Assembly: GCA_022478985.1 (NCBI GenBank) | Contig: JAKSZP010013551.1 | Coordinates: forward strand, 1 to 64,000 | Length of the DNA stretch: 64,000 nucleotides | From: Massospora cicadina | Lineage: Eukaryota; Entomophthoromycota; Entomophthoromycetes; Entomophthorales; Entomophthoraceae | Reading direction: 5' to 3' | Shown here: piece after piece, positions 44,561-54,468 of the stretch | How positions within the stretch are numbered: the stretch's first letter is position 1 | Layout: the number at the start of each line of letters is the position of its first letter | Made by a program: the position numbers and the translations under genes | The notes under the pieces: model-generated | What the model saw: the letters and a program-made list of their open reading frames with translations, nothing else | What the model was told of the DNA's origin: nothing | The model's database searches: none

Positions 44561-45180
44561 GAATACCTTAAACATTAAAGCAACTTCTTCACTTTACTCT
44601 AGGTTATTTATTCTGGTGGAGTTATACTTACATGGTCAAATGGAGAAGGTGCTGGCCCTGGTGGATACAGGGGCTGAGGAAAACTGTGTGGAGTTCGCCT
44701 TAGCAGAACGTTTGAAGTTGGAGATGAAGAGGAGACTGGAGGTGGTGTTCACCGATCTGTCAAGAAGAGCTCCATCATGGCACTTAAAGCCCTTGGTAGT
44801 CATTTGGTGGGACCCATTTTGGTTAAAAGAGGGTTTCTGTGCAATCAGAAATCTGGCTCATCCTGTGGTACTGGGGATGCGACGGTGGCATCATTTCCAG
44901 CCCTGGATTGATTTGCTGCATAAGATGATTACCTTGATGCTGCAGATTGGGCCTCAGATGAGGTGGAAGATGGAGGTTGGGAGCAATGTTCTGAGCAGTC
45001 GCAGGAGCTTGGGTGGGATGCAGGAGGTAGAGTACCAGCCAAGTATAGTAACTTTGTTGATGTATTTGGTCCTATTGGAGACTCACCTTTTTCCCCTATG
45101 GGTTCTTTTGCATTTTCATTCTGGTTCAAGGAGGAGACGGAGCTTCCCAGGGGGTGCCTGGTATATGCTCTTAATGAACA
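44561..45180 (+). pseudogene. G4 aspartic protease
   Basis: VLALVDTGAEENCVEFALAE contains the DTGA active site near 44662-44673, within a 219-codon open frame starting at 44550. The frame is shifted relative to the reverse transcriptase that follows. Confidence 0.78.
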
Positions 45181-46400
45181 GGCCAGAGAATAATTGGATG
45201 GCCATGTGAAATTGATGTTGAACAAAGGTTTAATTGAGCCCTCTATGTCTCCAGCTGTGTCTCATGTATTACTGGTGCCAAAAGCAAGTGGCGAATTATG
45301 CCCATGCGTGGATTTCTGACGTCTGAACATGGTCACTGAGCCTGAGCCTGATCCGTATCCAATGCCCTTGCTGGAGGATATTCTCCCAATGGTTATTGAA
45401 TGCATGGTGTTTACAAAACTTGACCTCGCAGATGCATTTAATCTGGTACCAGTGAGGCTTGAGAATCAGCAATACACAGCATTTAAGTGCCACCTGGGGT
45501 CTTTCAGTATTGCATAATGCCATTTGGGCTTAGGAATGCTCCAGCGGTGTTCCGGAGGATGATCAGCCATGTCCTTATGGGAATGATTGTTTGATGATGT
45601 GCCACCTATATAATATTACTTAGTATTTTTACGGTCCTGAGAGGATCATGTCTGAGATGTCCCGGAAGATCTGGGGGCAATTGGATGGATGGGTTTGAGA
45701 TTGAAAACTTCCAAATGCAAATTCAACCAAAGTTTGGTAACATTCCTAGGCAACATGGTTTTCCAAAATGGATTGGAGTATATCCAGATAAACTGCATGC
45801 AGTGCGGGCATGGAAGGCTCCTACAGATCAGATGGGGGTGTGAAGTTTTTTGGGAACACTGAACTTCCTTTGTCAGTTTGTAAATAATCTCTCCCAAATG
45901 GCCTTACTTCTCACGCATCTAACACAGGACGTCCTGTTTATATGGGGAAGAGAAAAATAACAGACATTTGAATTACTGAAGAGTAAGTTACTTACCACGC
46001 CTTTACTGGCCCATCTGAACCCCAGGAGGCCATTTGTGGTGGAAACGGACACATAAAATTATTCTGTGGGAGCAGTATTGCTTCAAGAAGGGGAAGATGG
46101 GCTGGAACACCCCATGTGTTACTTTAGCCATAAGATGCTTCTCATGGAAATGAACTACCCAATATATGATAAGGAACTGTTGGTGGTGATGGCAGCCTAG
46201 TGGGAATGGCAGCATCACCTACTCTATTCCCGTCATCCTTTTGTTATTTGGATGTATCACAAAGCTTTGGAGTACTATTTCGAACCCAGAAAGATGAACC
46301 AGCGGCAAACCAGATGTCATGTGGAGATGGTCCGTTATGACTTCTGTATGGAGTACAGGCCAGGAGCGTCAAATGTCCTAGCGGATTAGTTGAGTTGGGA
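45181..46400 (+). pseudogene. G4 reverse transcriptase and RNase H
   Basis: RT blocks in order: MLNKGLIEPSMSPAVS and VLLVPKASGELCPCVDF near 45215-45320, TKLDLADAFNLVPVRLE near 45415-45465, MPFGLRNAPAVFRRM near 45518-45562. The YxDD motif region near 45600 is disrupted. RNase H: TPLLAHLNPRRPFVVETDT near 46000-46055, YSHKMLLMEMNYPIYDKELL-type block near 46125-46190, and RPGASNVLAD near 46360-46386. Stops occur about every 100 codons. Confidence 0.82.
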
Positions 46401-46634
46401 TGGGGGCTTCATGTATGAGAAGGAGGAATTGGAGGAGTTTAATACAACCACTATGTTCAACCAGACCAATTTGCAATGATTGAGGATAGGGGAAAGTTGT
46501 CTGGGGGAGGAAGTCCACTGGCAGCAAAGGAAATTGGAATTCTCCTGGTGGCTGAAAGCCAAGATGATGGAGGGTTGGCCACATGGGCGCCATGAGGCTT
46601 TCATGAAGAGGGGTGGGGTGCTATACCACAATTC

Positions 46635-47650
46635 TTGCGTATGGGTGCCCAACCCATCGCTACATGGGAGTTAATTCAGGCTTCACATGATCATCCATTG
46701 GCGGGTCACCTGGGAGTGGAGAAAATGATAGAATTGGTGCAATGGGAGTATTTGTGGCTGGTCCTGCATAAAAATATCAGAAAGTACGTGTGGGAGTGTT
46801 TGGTATGCGCGAGGGTGAAGCCCCCAAGAAAACTGCTATCAGGTAAGTTAAATCCACTGCCAATACCACAGGCCCCATGGAGCTCAATTAGTGTTGACTT
46901 CATAATGGGTCTCCCAAAGGTGCAGGGGAAGGATGCGGTTATGGTGGTCGTGGATAGACTTACCAAATATGCTGAGTTCTTCCAATGCACCAAGAGTTTT
47001 TAACAAAGGACGCAGTGGGGATTTTCATTGATGAGGTGTTCTCCCAACATGGCTTACTTGAGGAAATCACTTTGGACTGAGGTCCACAATTTATTTCGAA
47101 ATTCTGCTCAAGTTTTATGGGCAATTGGGGGATCAGGATGGGATGGTCCTCGGCATACCATCCTCAATCTGATGGACAAACGGAGAGGGTGAATCAGATA
47201 CTTGAGCAGTATCTCCAGTGTTACATGTACAATCAGCAGGATGACTAAGTTTTGTGGGTTTGGATGGCCCAGTTTGCTTACAACAATCATTCTCAGTCTT
47301 CAACAGGAATGTCACCATTTTTTGTGAATCATGGTCTCAATCCCAGATAAAATGGGGGATCTGTGGGTGGAGTGTGTCAGGGGGCAGATGAGATGGCGCA
47401 TACCATGTCAGATATTGGGAAGAAGTTATGAGGGAATTTGGAGTGGGTGGTGACTCAGCAGAAGTGACAGGAAGATCGATGAAGGTTTCCAGATCTGACA
47501 TTTAAGCCTGAGGACTGGGTATTGGTGGCGGCTAAGAACTATGCTGTCCCATTTAAGAGTCATAAGCTGGGGCCAAAGTTTTTGGGTCCATACTGGATCA
47601 TCTGAGCCATTAATCTGGTAGCCTTTGAGTTAAATTAGCCAATAGGTTCC
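46635..47650 (+). pseudogene. G4 integrase
   Basis: The HHCC zinc domain is well preserved at 46680-46830 (HDHPLAGHLG, then CLVCARVK). The core starts with SISVDFIMGLPKVQGKDAVM near 46885-46940, where the first catalytic Asp is intact; open from 46635 to 47003. Then LDxGPQFISKF near 47073 with a stop in place of the residue after the second Asp, and AYHPQSDGQTERVNQ near 47155-47200, which keeps the catalytic Glu. A GPY-type LGPKFLGPYWII lies near 47570. Confidence 0.85.
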
Positions 47651-47739
47651 AGAGCCCATCCAGTGATTCATGATTCCCAGCTTCAAGCGTTCAAGGGAAT
47701 AGGTCAGAAGCATCCAGGACCACTAAACCCTAGGGAAGG

Positions 47740-47915
47740 GGATGTGCCAGAATATGAGGTGGAACGGATATTAGATGCAAAATGGGTTAGGGGCTGATAG
47801 CAACTGCTGGTGAAGTGAAAGGCTATCTGGTGGAGGAGGTGACATGGCAGATGAAGGAGGACGGTGCCCAGTGCCCGAGGAAGGTCCAGGAGTTCTGGTT
47901 TTTACAGGGGGGTGA
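47740..47915 (+). pseudogene. G4 chromodomain and polypurine tract
   Basis: PEYEVERILDAKWVRG near 47748-47795 and GYLVEEVTWQMKED near 47820-47862 are the two halves of a chromodomain, ending in VQEFWFLQG. They are in different frames because of small shifts. In chromoviruses this domain binds modified histone H3 and directs integration to heterochromatin. TTACAGGGGGGTGA directly precedes the 3' LTR and serves as the polypurine tract. Confidence 0.75.
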
Positions 47916-48565
47916 TGTAACGGATCAGGAGCAATTGATCTATACATTGCTTTGGATTGGGTGGCGTTCAATCCAAACGTGGCCCTAATCCAAAGAGCCT
48001 CAAACTTGGGGAAGTTGGAGCTGGTGAAATTTAACACCCCAAACCCAAATTGCATCCACAGAATGACGTCAGGCTTATGATTGGCGTGGATGGTGATCTG
48101 GTGGGATGCGGAACCTTTTCTAACAATGTGCTGGATGGTGCTCAAGAGAGCTTATCATAAGAGGAGCTTATTCCATAATTGCAAAGCACTATTTAGGGGA
48201 GGATGTCATGGCCCTGAAGGGCAGTTGCATCTTCTAAAAAACAGAAAAATCAGATAAAAGGAAAATTTGCTGGCTAATAAGAAAATATATATATTAAAAA
48301 TTAATAATAAGTTTGGATCGAAATTATGAGCTCAACCAGTAAACTCAGTGTGGCATTGGTGTTGTTCTCAGCACTTTCCTGATCCCACACCTTGCTATTG
48401 ATGTGCAGAGTCATGGGAACAATGATGCAAGTGTATGTGGCAACGATGAGGCATGGTGGTTGGGTTCAGGGTGGGCTTCTGCAGGCCTGTCCCTAGTGTG
48501 GTCAGTAACATGGCTCTTACTGCCCCATTTGTTCATTGCGTATTGGTGCAAACCCGCCTGTTACA
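47916..48565 (+). repeat. G4 3' LTR
   Basis: 650 bases, partner of 42993-43644, starting TGTAACGGATCAGG and ending GCCTGTTACA. Confidence 0.88.
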
Positions 48566-49129
48566 GCTGTTGCCATTGAATAACTCTTTGTCATCTCACC
48601 AGCGATGGTCTTCCCCATCCTGGTTAGGATTCCTTTGTTGGACATCATCAAGACCTAAAATGGAAGAGTCAGAAAAAGTGTCCCTAACGTTTTCCACTCA
48701 ATTCCAGAAAAACAACCATATTTGATGAGCGATCTGCTTAGGTAATGTGACTTATTCCCATTATGACAGGTCGCAAACCAACTCATCAATTTGCTAGTTG
48801 CAGGTGGAATTACTCACCTCACAACTTGCTTTTTAAATTTTTAATCAGCCAGTGATGAAAACTGACTGATCCCAATTGGTACACCTGACAGTTAATCATA
48901 GATCAACTATCAGATGCCCAATTTCATTGGCAACTCTGCCTGACGAGATCTTAAGCATTACCCAGATCATTTCTGACGGATCTGAACCAAAAGAATTACT
49001 TAAAATCCCCAAAACATTATTAACCCAAGATTGGGTCAACCAATATCCAATTTTCTCACTATAGGGAATTATCCCCTAGCAATCCATGGTAATCTAGACG
49101 GCTGGAAATTTGGGCAAAAATCCCAACAC
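48566..49129 (-). repeat. Probable LTR start (minus strand), interrupted by G4
   Basis: On the minus strand, TGTTGGGATTTTTGCCC begins at 49129 directly after a purine-rich GCAAGAGGGGGAAG. This is the signature of a polypurine tract followed by a 3' LTR. The LTR would run left to 48566, be interrupted by G4, and continue at 42992. No second copy is in the window to prove it. Confidence 0.45.
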
Positions 49130-49937
49130 TTCCCCCTCTTGCCTAGATTTCCAGGAAGAATAGGATCCAGGAAAAGAGCCAACCACCTCAGATACTAGGT
49201 CAAATACTCCTTGGGTTCTAGCAGAGCACAGTCAATCTGTACTCAATGCTCTAAACAACCTTAAGCATGCAGTTCTCTTCCTCTTCTTCCTTGCTACTGT
49301 ATACTCATAGTGCAGTCCCCATGACCTTCTGTCATTCTGGGCTGATAAATTTACCCATGATGATACTGATCCTGGGATCCAGTTTTCCGCTTTCAGGGCA
49401 TATGACCCATTGTCATAAACAGGATATTTGGTCTGGCGTCCTCAATTTCCTGAATTTCCTCCTCATCCTCAACAGGAGGTTATTGCCATTGATGTTTGTC
49501 CTGTGGCATAATTAAGAATGCTCAATTATATTTGCTCTTGTTAATTTCCTATAATAAATTCTTCACTCATATCATTCTTAATTCTTCTCTGGAAAGCTTA
49601 TCTCATTATTTTGAGATTAATTTCTCCAAAATTAGAGCTTAATTTGATTTTGAAGTACATAATGTCAACTATTATAAAAATCTGACATCCCCACTCTCAT
49701 CCATATCATATGTCAAATTCAGAGTCTTGATACCAATAACTGCTTAACAGCAAGTCTGATAAAGATCTTTGGTTATTTCAACTGATGAGTTGATCAATGC
49801 AACGGATCCTCTTCTGTGGTCCTCTCAGGGCTCATACTCACAGTCAAGTACCTGTGGACAGTCCTTCCATGTAATTACCAGAAATGGTATCCAACCCCAA
49901 TGAAATTAGGTTACCAATCATCTTGAACACCGTGTGA
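49130..49937. other. Segment with polypurine tract, otherwise no gene
   Basis: Beyond the purine-rich run at 49130-49143, the minus strand has only broken frames (about 49.15-49.5 kb may be the 3' end of a pol gene). After about 49.5 kb the sequence is AT-rich with TATA-like TTATAATAG on the minus strand near 49670, and may be part of the G5 3' LTR. Confidence 0.3.
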
Positions 49938-50297
49938 CCAATTCTTTCTCTGTCTTCAATTTCTGAGTTGGATTTCAAAACTCTCCTGGATTTGGCTCCA
50001 TTTTCAGATACTCCTACAATCATTGTTGCTTCTCATGAAGCAATGCCCTCTGATCTCAATCAATTCTTCCTCACTGGATCAGACTTTTTTCTGGAGTACC
50101 TATTCTGACTCGTCAAGTATTACAAACCAGCTGTTCTGTCAACTGAACTGGTCATCAATAGCTGCGAATCTTTTGAACTACCCTATGCAGAATTGAGGAC
50201 CCAAGTAACCAAGGCTCTATCCATAGCTCTGAACCCCTCCAATATTGAAAACATCCTAGATCAAGACTTTGCAGCCTATGCTCTTCGCTTTGCTGGT
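49938..50297 (+). CDS. Coding-like stretch, unknown, one internal stop
   Basis: The plus frame is open from 49938 to 50297 except for one TGA near 50105. The residues (for example SELDFKTLLDLAPF, EAMPSDLNQFFLTGSDFF, KALSIALNPSNIENILDQDF) look like real protein rather than chance, with helical Leu/Asp/Asn-rich composition. I recognise no family. It may be a captured host fragment or gag-like piece of a plus-strand element. It continues weakly in another frame at 50460-50654. Confidence 0.3.
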
Positions 50298-50829
50298 TAA
50301 GTTCTGCAAAGTTGGGCTACAAAGCTTCCAGCCTCTCCTGGCTTCCATCACTCATTATGATTTCACTTCTAAGAAGTTCATAGTCATAATCTGCAGAATG
50401 TCATTTGCTCCCTGCATAACTATCTAGTTTCTGGCGCATCCCATCATTATCTTCCCCTGATGGATTTAATAGTGGGAATGATTTGGAAACCACCACCTAG
50501 TATTCCCTGCTTGATGCTAGCTCATATGTCTAATGTTCTTGATGAAGCCCATCGGCAAGTACTCAATACTAGATTTCTGCTCCTAGTGCCATATCAAGAT
50601 TACTCATGGTTATTCACTGACTGCCTCTTCTTGTTCTGTTGCTTCCCTTTCTGATCTGGGTATTGCATTTGGCATGTACTGACATTCCCATCTCCCTTCC
50701 CCTAATTGCGTTCTCACAGGGATCAGCCTCCACTTGACAAACTTGGCTTTGAGTAGGTCTAGCCCTTGCTAACATCTGATCTCACATAGATTTCTATGGT
50801 TTTTTTTCTAATATTGCAATACATCCTCC
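50298..50829 (-). repeat. Probable G5 3' LTR start
   Basis: On the minus strand, CTTGAGGGGAGGGAGGA (about 50827-50843) is followed by TGTATTGCAATATTAG beginning at 50823. I read this as polypurine tract and start of the 3' LTR of G5. The other end of the LTR was not found; it would be at least several hundred bases long. Confidence 0.4.
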
Positions 50830-51239
50830 CTCCCCTCAAGAGGCGACATGGGCAGAATTATCCCTGAGTCAAGGATAACCAATAAAATTATAAAAATATA
50901 TCCTTTTTCTGTGCGTTTTTAATAATTTTTTCCTTATATTTTATCAATCTTTTATTTTTGTTTTCAAATTTTTTATATGGGACATGACCTTCACTCAGTT
51001 CAGTGGTCCATCCTTTTTATTTATTCCTCCAAACTGGTTCTGAGATATACTTAGACCTACCAGTTTTCTATGGTTCAGAGGTCTTATTTTTAAGACTTAA
51101 ACATGTTATTTTGGTTCAGCGGTCCTTTTTTCAGACCTAACCAAATCATCAGGACAAACCATCTCAATGGTTCAGCGATCCTTTAATAACACTATTTTTA
51201 TTTTTTTACTTCAATCCACTGCTTCAAATATTTATCATG

Positions 51240-52500
51240 GACTTAATTCACAATACTTCCATCCAAGGGGTCCTTGATGGAGTAGGCGTCCATTGACGTC
51301 TTGGCAATAAATTCAAACAGACCTGACCACAATACATCTAGTTTGTTTCTTCTCCCAAAACCATGAATATTGCAATAGGCGACTTTTTCACCTACTTGTA
51401 TTCTGATAAGGCTGATTGGTTCTTATCGTCCCTCGTTTTTGCCTTGAGCCTTTTCTTCAAGATAATATTGATTGCAATTGCATCTTGATCAGGATATTTG
51501 ACAATTGGATCTGGTACTGCTCGGCACTCATCCTCGATGTTGGTTTAACCACCAAATACAAAATTGGTGGTAACGCAACCTTCCTTCCATATAGTAACTC
51601 AAACGGCATTTTTCCAATCACCATATGATGACTTATGTTGTACACAAACATAATTGAACTAAGGTATAGCCCCATGCAGAAGTTCTCTCTGCAACTAGCT
51701 TCCTCAGTGTCATGGCCAGCGTTCCATTGACCCGCTCTACCAGTTTATTCATCTCCAGCTGGTAAGGTACAGACATGACTCCTTGGATCCCCATTATTTC
51801 ATTAAATTACAGGATTACATAAGATGTGAAATTTGTTTCATTATAGCTCAACAAGACCTGCGGGCATCCATGTTAATACTACTTGATCCAGGATAAATCT
51901 TTCAGTGCTTGTAGCGTCTACTTTCACCAGGGCCTTTGCTTCAACCCATCTCATCAGATGGTCAATTGAAACTATGATGTATTTAACTCCCCCAGTACTC
52001 ATGGTTAATGTCCCATCACGTCAATGTACGCCATATGCCAGGCAAATCCAGGGCGAACCAGTTTATATCTGGTCATGTTCTTGTGAGGCTTGTGCAATTG
52101 TCACTCCACACAACAAGCTAGATAATCCACTACATTGTAGTTGATGGACTCCCAGTAGTAATACTGGCAAATGTGATCAGTCATATTCTTCAGGCCTCCA
52201 TTCCCAACAACCTTATGAGCGGCTTGAACGATAGCCACTTGTTCCAACAGCTTTGGAAGTAGTAATCATTTCCCATTGATCATCTTGGAAACTTTTCCAT
52301 CCATGGTCTTAGCATTTTCCATCGCTTTTCAAAACACACCTTGGATTTCTCAAGACTTGTTCCCAATTTCTCCTTCAGCCATTCTCTAAAATAGCTCATC
52401 TGCTTGCTGGTTACCACTTGGACCTTTGGAAACCTTGATAAGCCATCCGCATTCTGATGAGAAGCTCCAGCTCAGCGAACTATCTCATAATCATAAGCCT
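51240..52500 (-). pseudogene. G5 integrase relic
   Basis: The open stretch 51675-51457 holds the post-core segment (SIMFVYNISHHMVIGKMPFE, LLYGRKVALPP), equivalent to the FFAYNISYHSSTRMSPFQVL region of G1. The core and zinc domain are spread over broken minus frames at 51.7-52.5 kb. Confidence 0.68.
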
Positions 52501-53700
52501 GTAGCTTTAATGCACATTGGGCCAGTCATCCTTGAGGTTCTCTTTTTGTGTAGCTAATGTAACAAGGAGTGGTCCATCAACACTTTGAAGTGCGTTTCAC
52601 GAATATAAACCTGAAACTATTTACATGCGTTAATTACTGCAAGGCATTCACTCTCAGTCATGGTGTAATTCCTCTCAGCTCCTAAGATTGTCTAACGCAT
52701 ATATGCTACCAGATGTTCATCCCTGAGTTCATCTCCTTGGCCCAGGATGGCACCAATCACTGTTAATGAATCATTGGTCTTTATTGAAAATCTTGATCAG
52801 GTATTAGGATATTTCAATATTGGATAATCTATAAAATATTGGCATAATTTATCAAAAGAACTCTGGGCCTTTTTATTCCAAATGAATTCTTTTTTGGATC
52901 CTTTAGAAAATGAAAGATGGGCTCAGCAATTCTCGCAAAATCCCATATAAGTCTTCAATAGTATCTGACCATTCCAAGAAACACTTGGATAACTTGGACA
53001 CCTTTTGGTACAGCCATTTGCTCGATGGCCTCAATTTTCTGGGCTTGCGGCTGCAATCCATTAGATTTGATTACAAATCCCAGATATTTCAACTCTTTCT
53101 TAGAGAAGTGGCATTTCTCAGCTTAATTTTCAGGTTAGCTGCAGAAAGTCTCTTGAAGACTTCTAACAAGTAGTGAATGGTCATTAAATGTCCTACTGAA
53201 CACATTTATATCATCCAAGTACACCAGGACGCATGACAACTTCAGGTCATTCAATATGGCATCCATGGACCTCTGGAACGTCACAGGCACATTGCATAGA
53301 CCTTGGGGCATCCTCGTTGGTTGATAAAGCCCCTGCATGGTCATGATCGCGCATTTCTCTTGGTCTTCCATTGGCAAATCAATTTGCTAATATTCCAATA
53401 TAAGATCCATTGTGGAGAAATACTTCACTTCTCCCAATCAATACAGTGCATCATCAATTTGTGATAGTGGATATGAATCTTTCTTCGTTATCTTATTCAG
53501 CTTCCAATAATTTATTACCAACTGATTAGAGCTGGCCTTCTTCTTCATGATTAGGATAGGGCTCGCTCAGGGACTTGATGACGGAACTAGAAGCCCATGC
53601 TTCACTAGTTTATTGATTTAATACTCCATTACTGCTTCAGCCGCCTTCAACCATCAATTAGGTCTTATTATTATCAGCAAATTTTCCTCAATATCAATAT
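52500..53700 (-). pseudogene. G5 reverse transcriptase and RNase H relic
   Basis: The open stretch 53377-53135 contains LYQPTRMPQGLCNVPVTFQR and LSCVLVYLDDINVFSRTF; YLDD is intact and nearly identical to G1, so G1 and G5 are sister lineages. RNase H blocks are weakly readable at 52.5-52.8 kb. Confidence 0.78.
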
Positions 53701-53999
53701 TGTGGATTTCATTTTTTATGCATCTCAAATTGTGATTATCCTAGTAAATACTTCCTGATATTTGTCAAAATAATTCATGCAACTCCTCCTGCTGTCTGTC
53801 CACCAGATCAGTGAGTTGCTCTTAACTGATCAATATATTGATGCTTTCAGTCACCCCTTTCAGTAATACCCTTTCATTGAGGGTCCCAAAATCGTGGAAT
53901 TTCCTCAGCAGCCTTTGGGATTAGATGAACAAACGTGATGATATGATTCTTTTCAATCTTCATCAGTTTTTCACTCAAATTCGCCAGGAGAACGTCAAA

Positions 54000-54367
54000 T
54001 TTCTCCACAGCCTGGCATAATTATTCCAGTATTCACCCAAGGCTCCACTATGGACTTCTTTCAGGGGCTTCCAACTTCTCCATACAGCAGCCAAGCATCT
54101 CCAATGTCAACCTCATGTGTTGACTATGATCTGTGATCTCATCAGTATGGTTCTCAAATTTGTTATCCTCAACGGAATTCCATGATTTTCCAGGATTTCT
54201 GTCAGCATTTCTTGTCACTTTCAGCTAGATAATTGGTAATGAATTGGGACAATGCCATCATTGTAGATCAGATTGATGATGTTATTCCTTCTCGTCAGTG
54301 GAACTTCCCCATATTTCTGATAAACCTATGGTAGCATCTGACCCAATATAGTCAACATATCATCTTT
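54000..54367 (-). pseudogene. G5 protease/spacer, RT-side part
   Basis: On the minus strand, DDMLTILGQMLP is followed by INLIYNDGIVPIHYQ near 54220-54290, matching the protease-RT spacer of G1. The N-terminal half of the protease lies beyond L4. Confidence 0.72.
54351..54367. repeat. Target-site duplication of L4, left copy
   Basis: 17 bases GTCAACATATCATCTTT, repeated at 59645-59661. The G5 protease reading frame is continuous when L4 and one copy are disregarded. Confidence 0.9.
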
Positions 54368-54468
54368 TAAATTTATTGTGGGGAAAGCTGACCATGGGAT
54401 GGACACTTCCGAATATGACTCAGGAAAGATAAAATTAGTACCAGGGGAGGCACCCCAGAGAAGCGATG

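Larger units (their letters stand above)
42993..48565 (+). mobile_element. G4: chromodomain-bearing Ty3/Gypsy element (chromovirus)
   Basis: 5573 bases on the plus strand with LTRs of 652 and 650 bases and gag, protease, RT, RNase H, integrase and a C-terminal chromodomain. This layout and compact size are those of fungal chromoviruses. The flanking five bases are GCCAT (left) and GCTGT (right), compatible with a duplication that has since taken two transitions. Stops from apparent C-to-T or G-to-A changes (TGA, TAG in place of Trp/Gln codons) interrupt all domains. Confidence 0.85.
50830..54367 (-). mobile_element. G5: Ty3/Gypsy element, distal part
   Basis: Minus-strand integrase, RNase H, RT and part of protease of an element related to G1. 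It is interrupted at 54368 by L4, and its protease and gag continue at 59662-60737. The frame DDMLT/ILGQM is cut exactly at the L4 target duplication. Its 5' end is lost at the G6 boundary. Confidence 0.82.
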
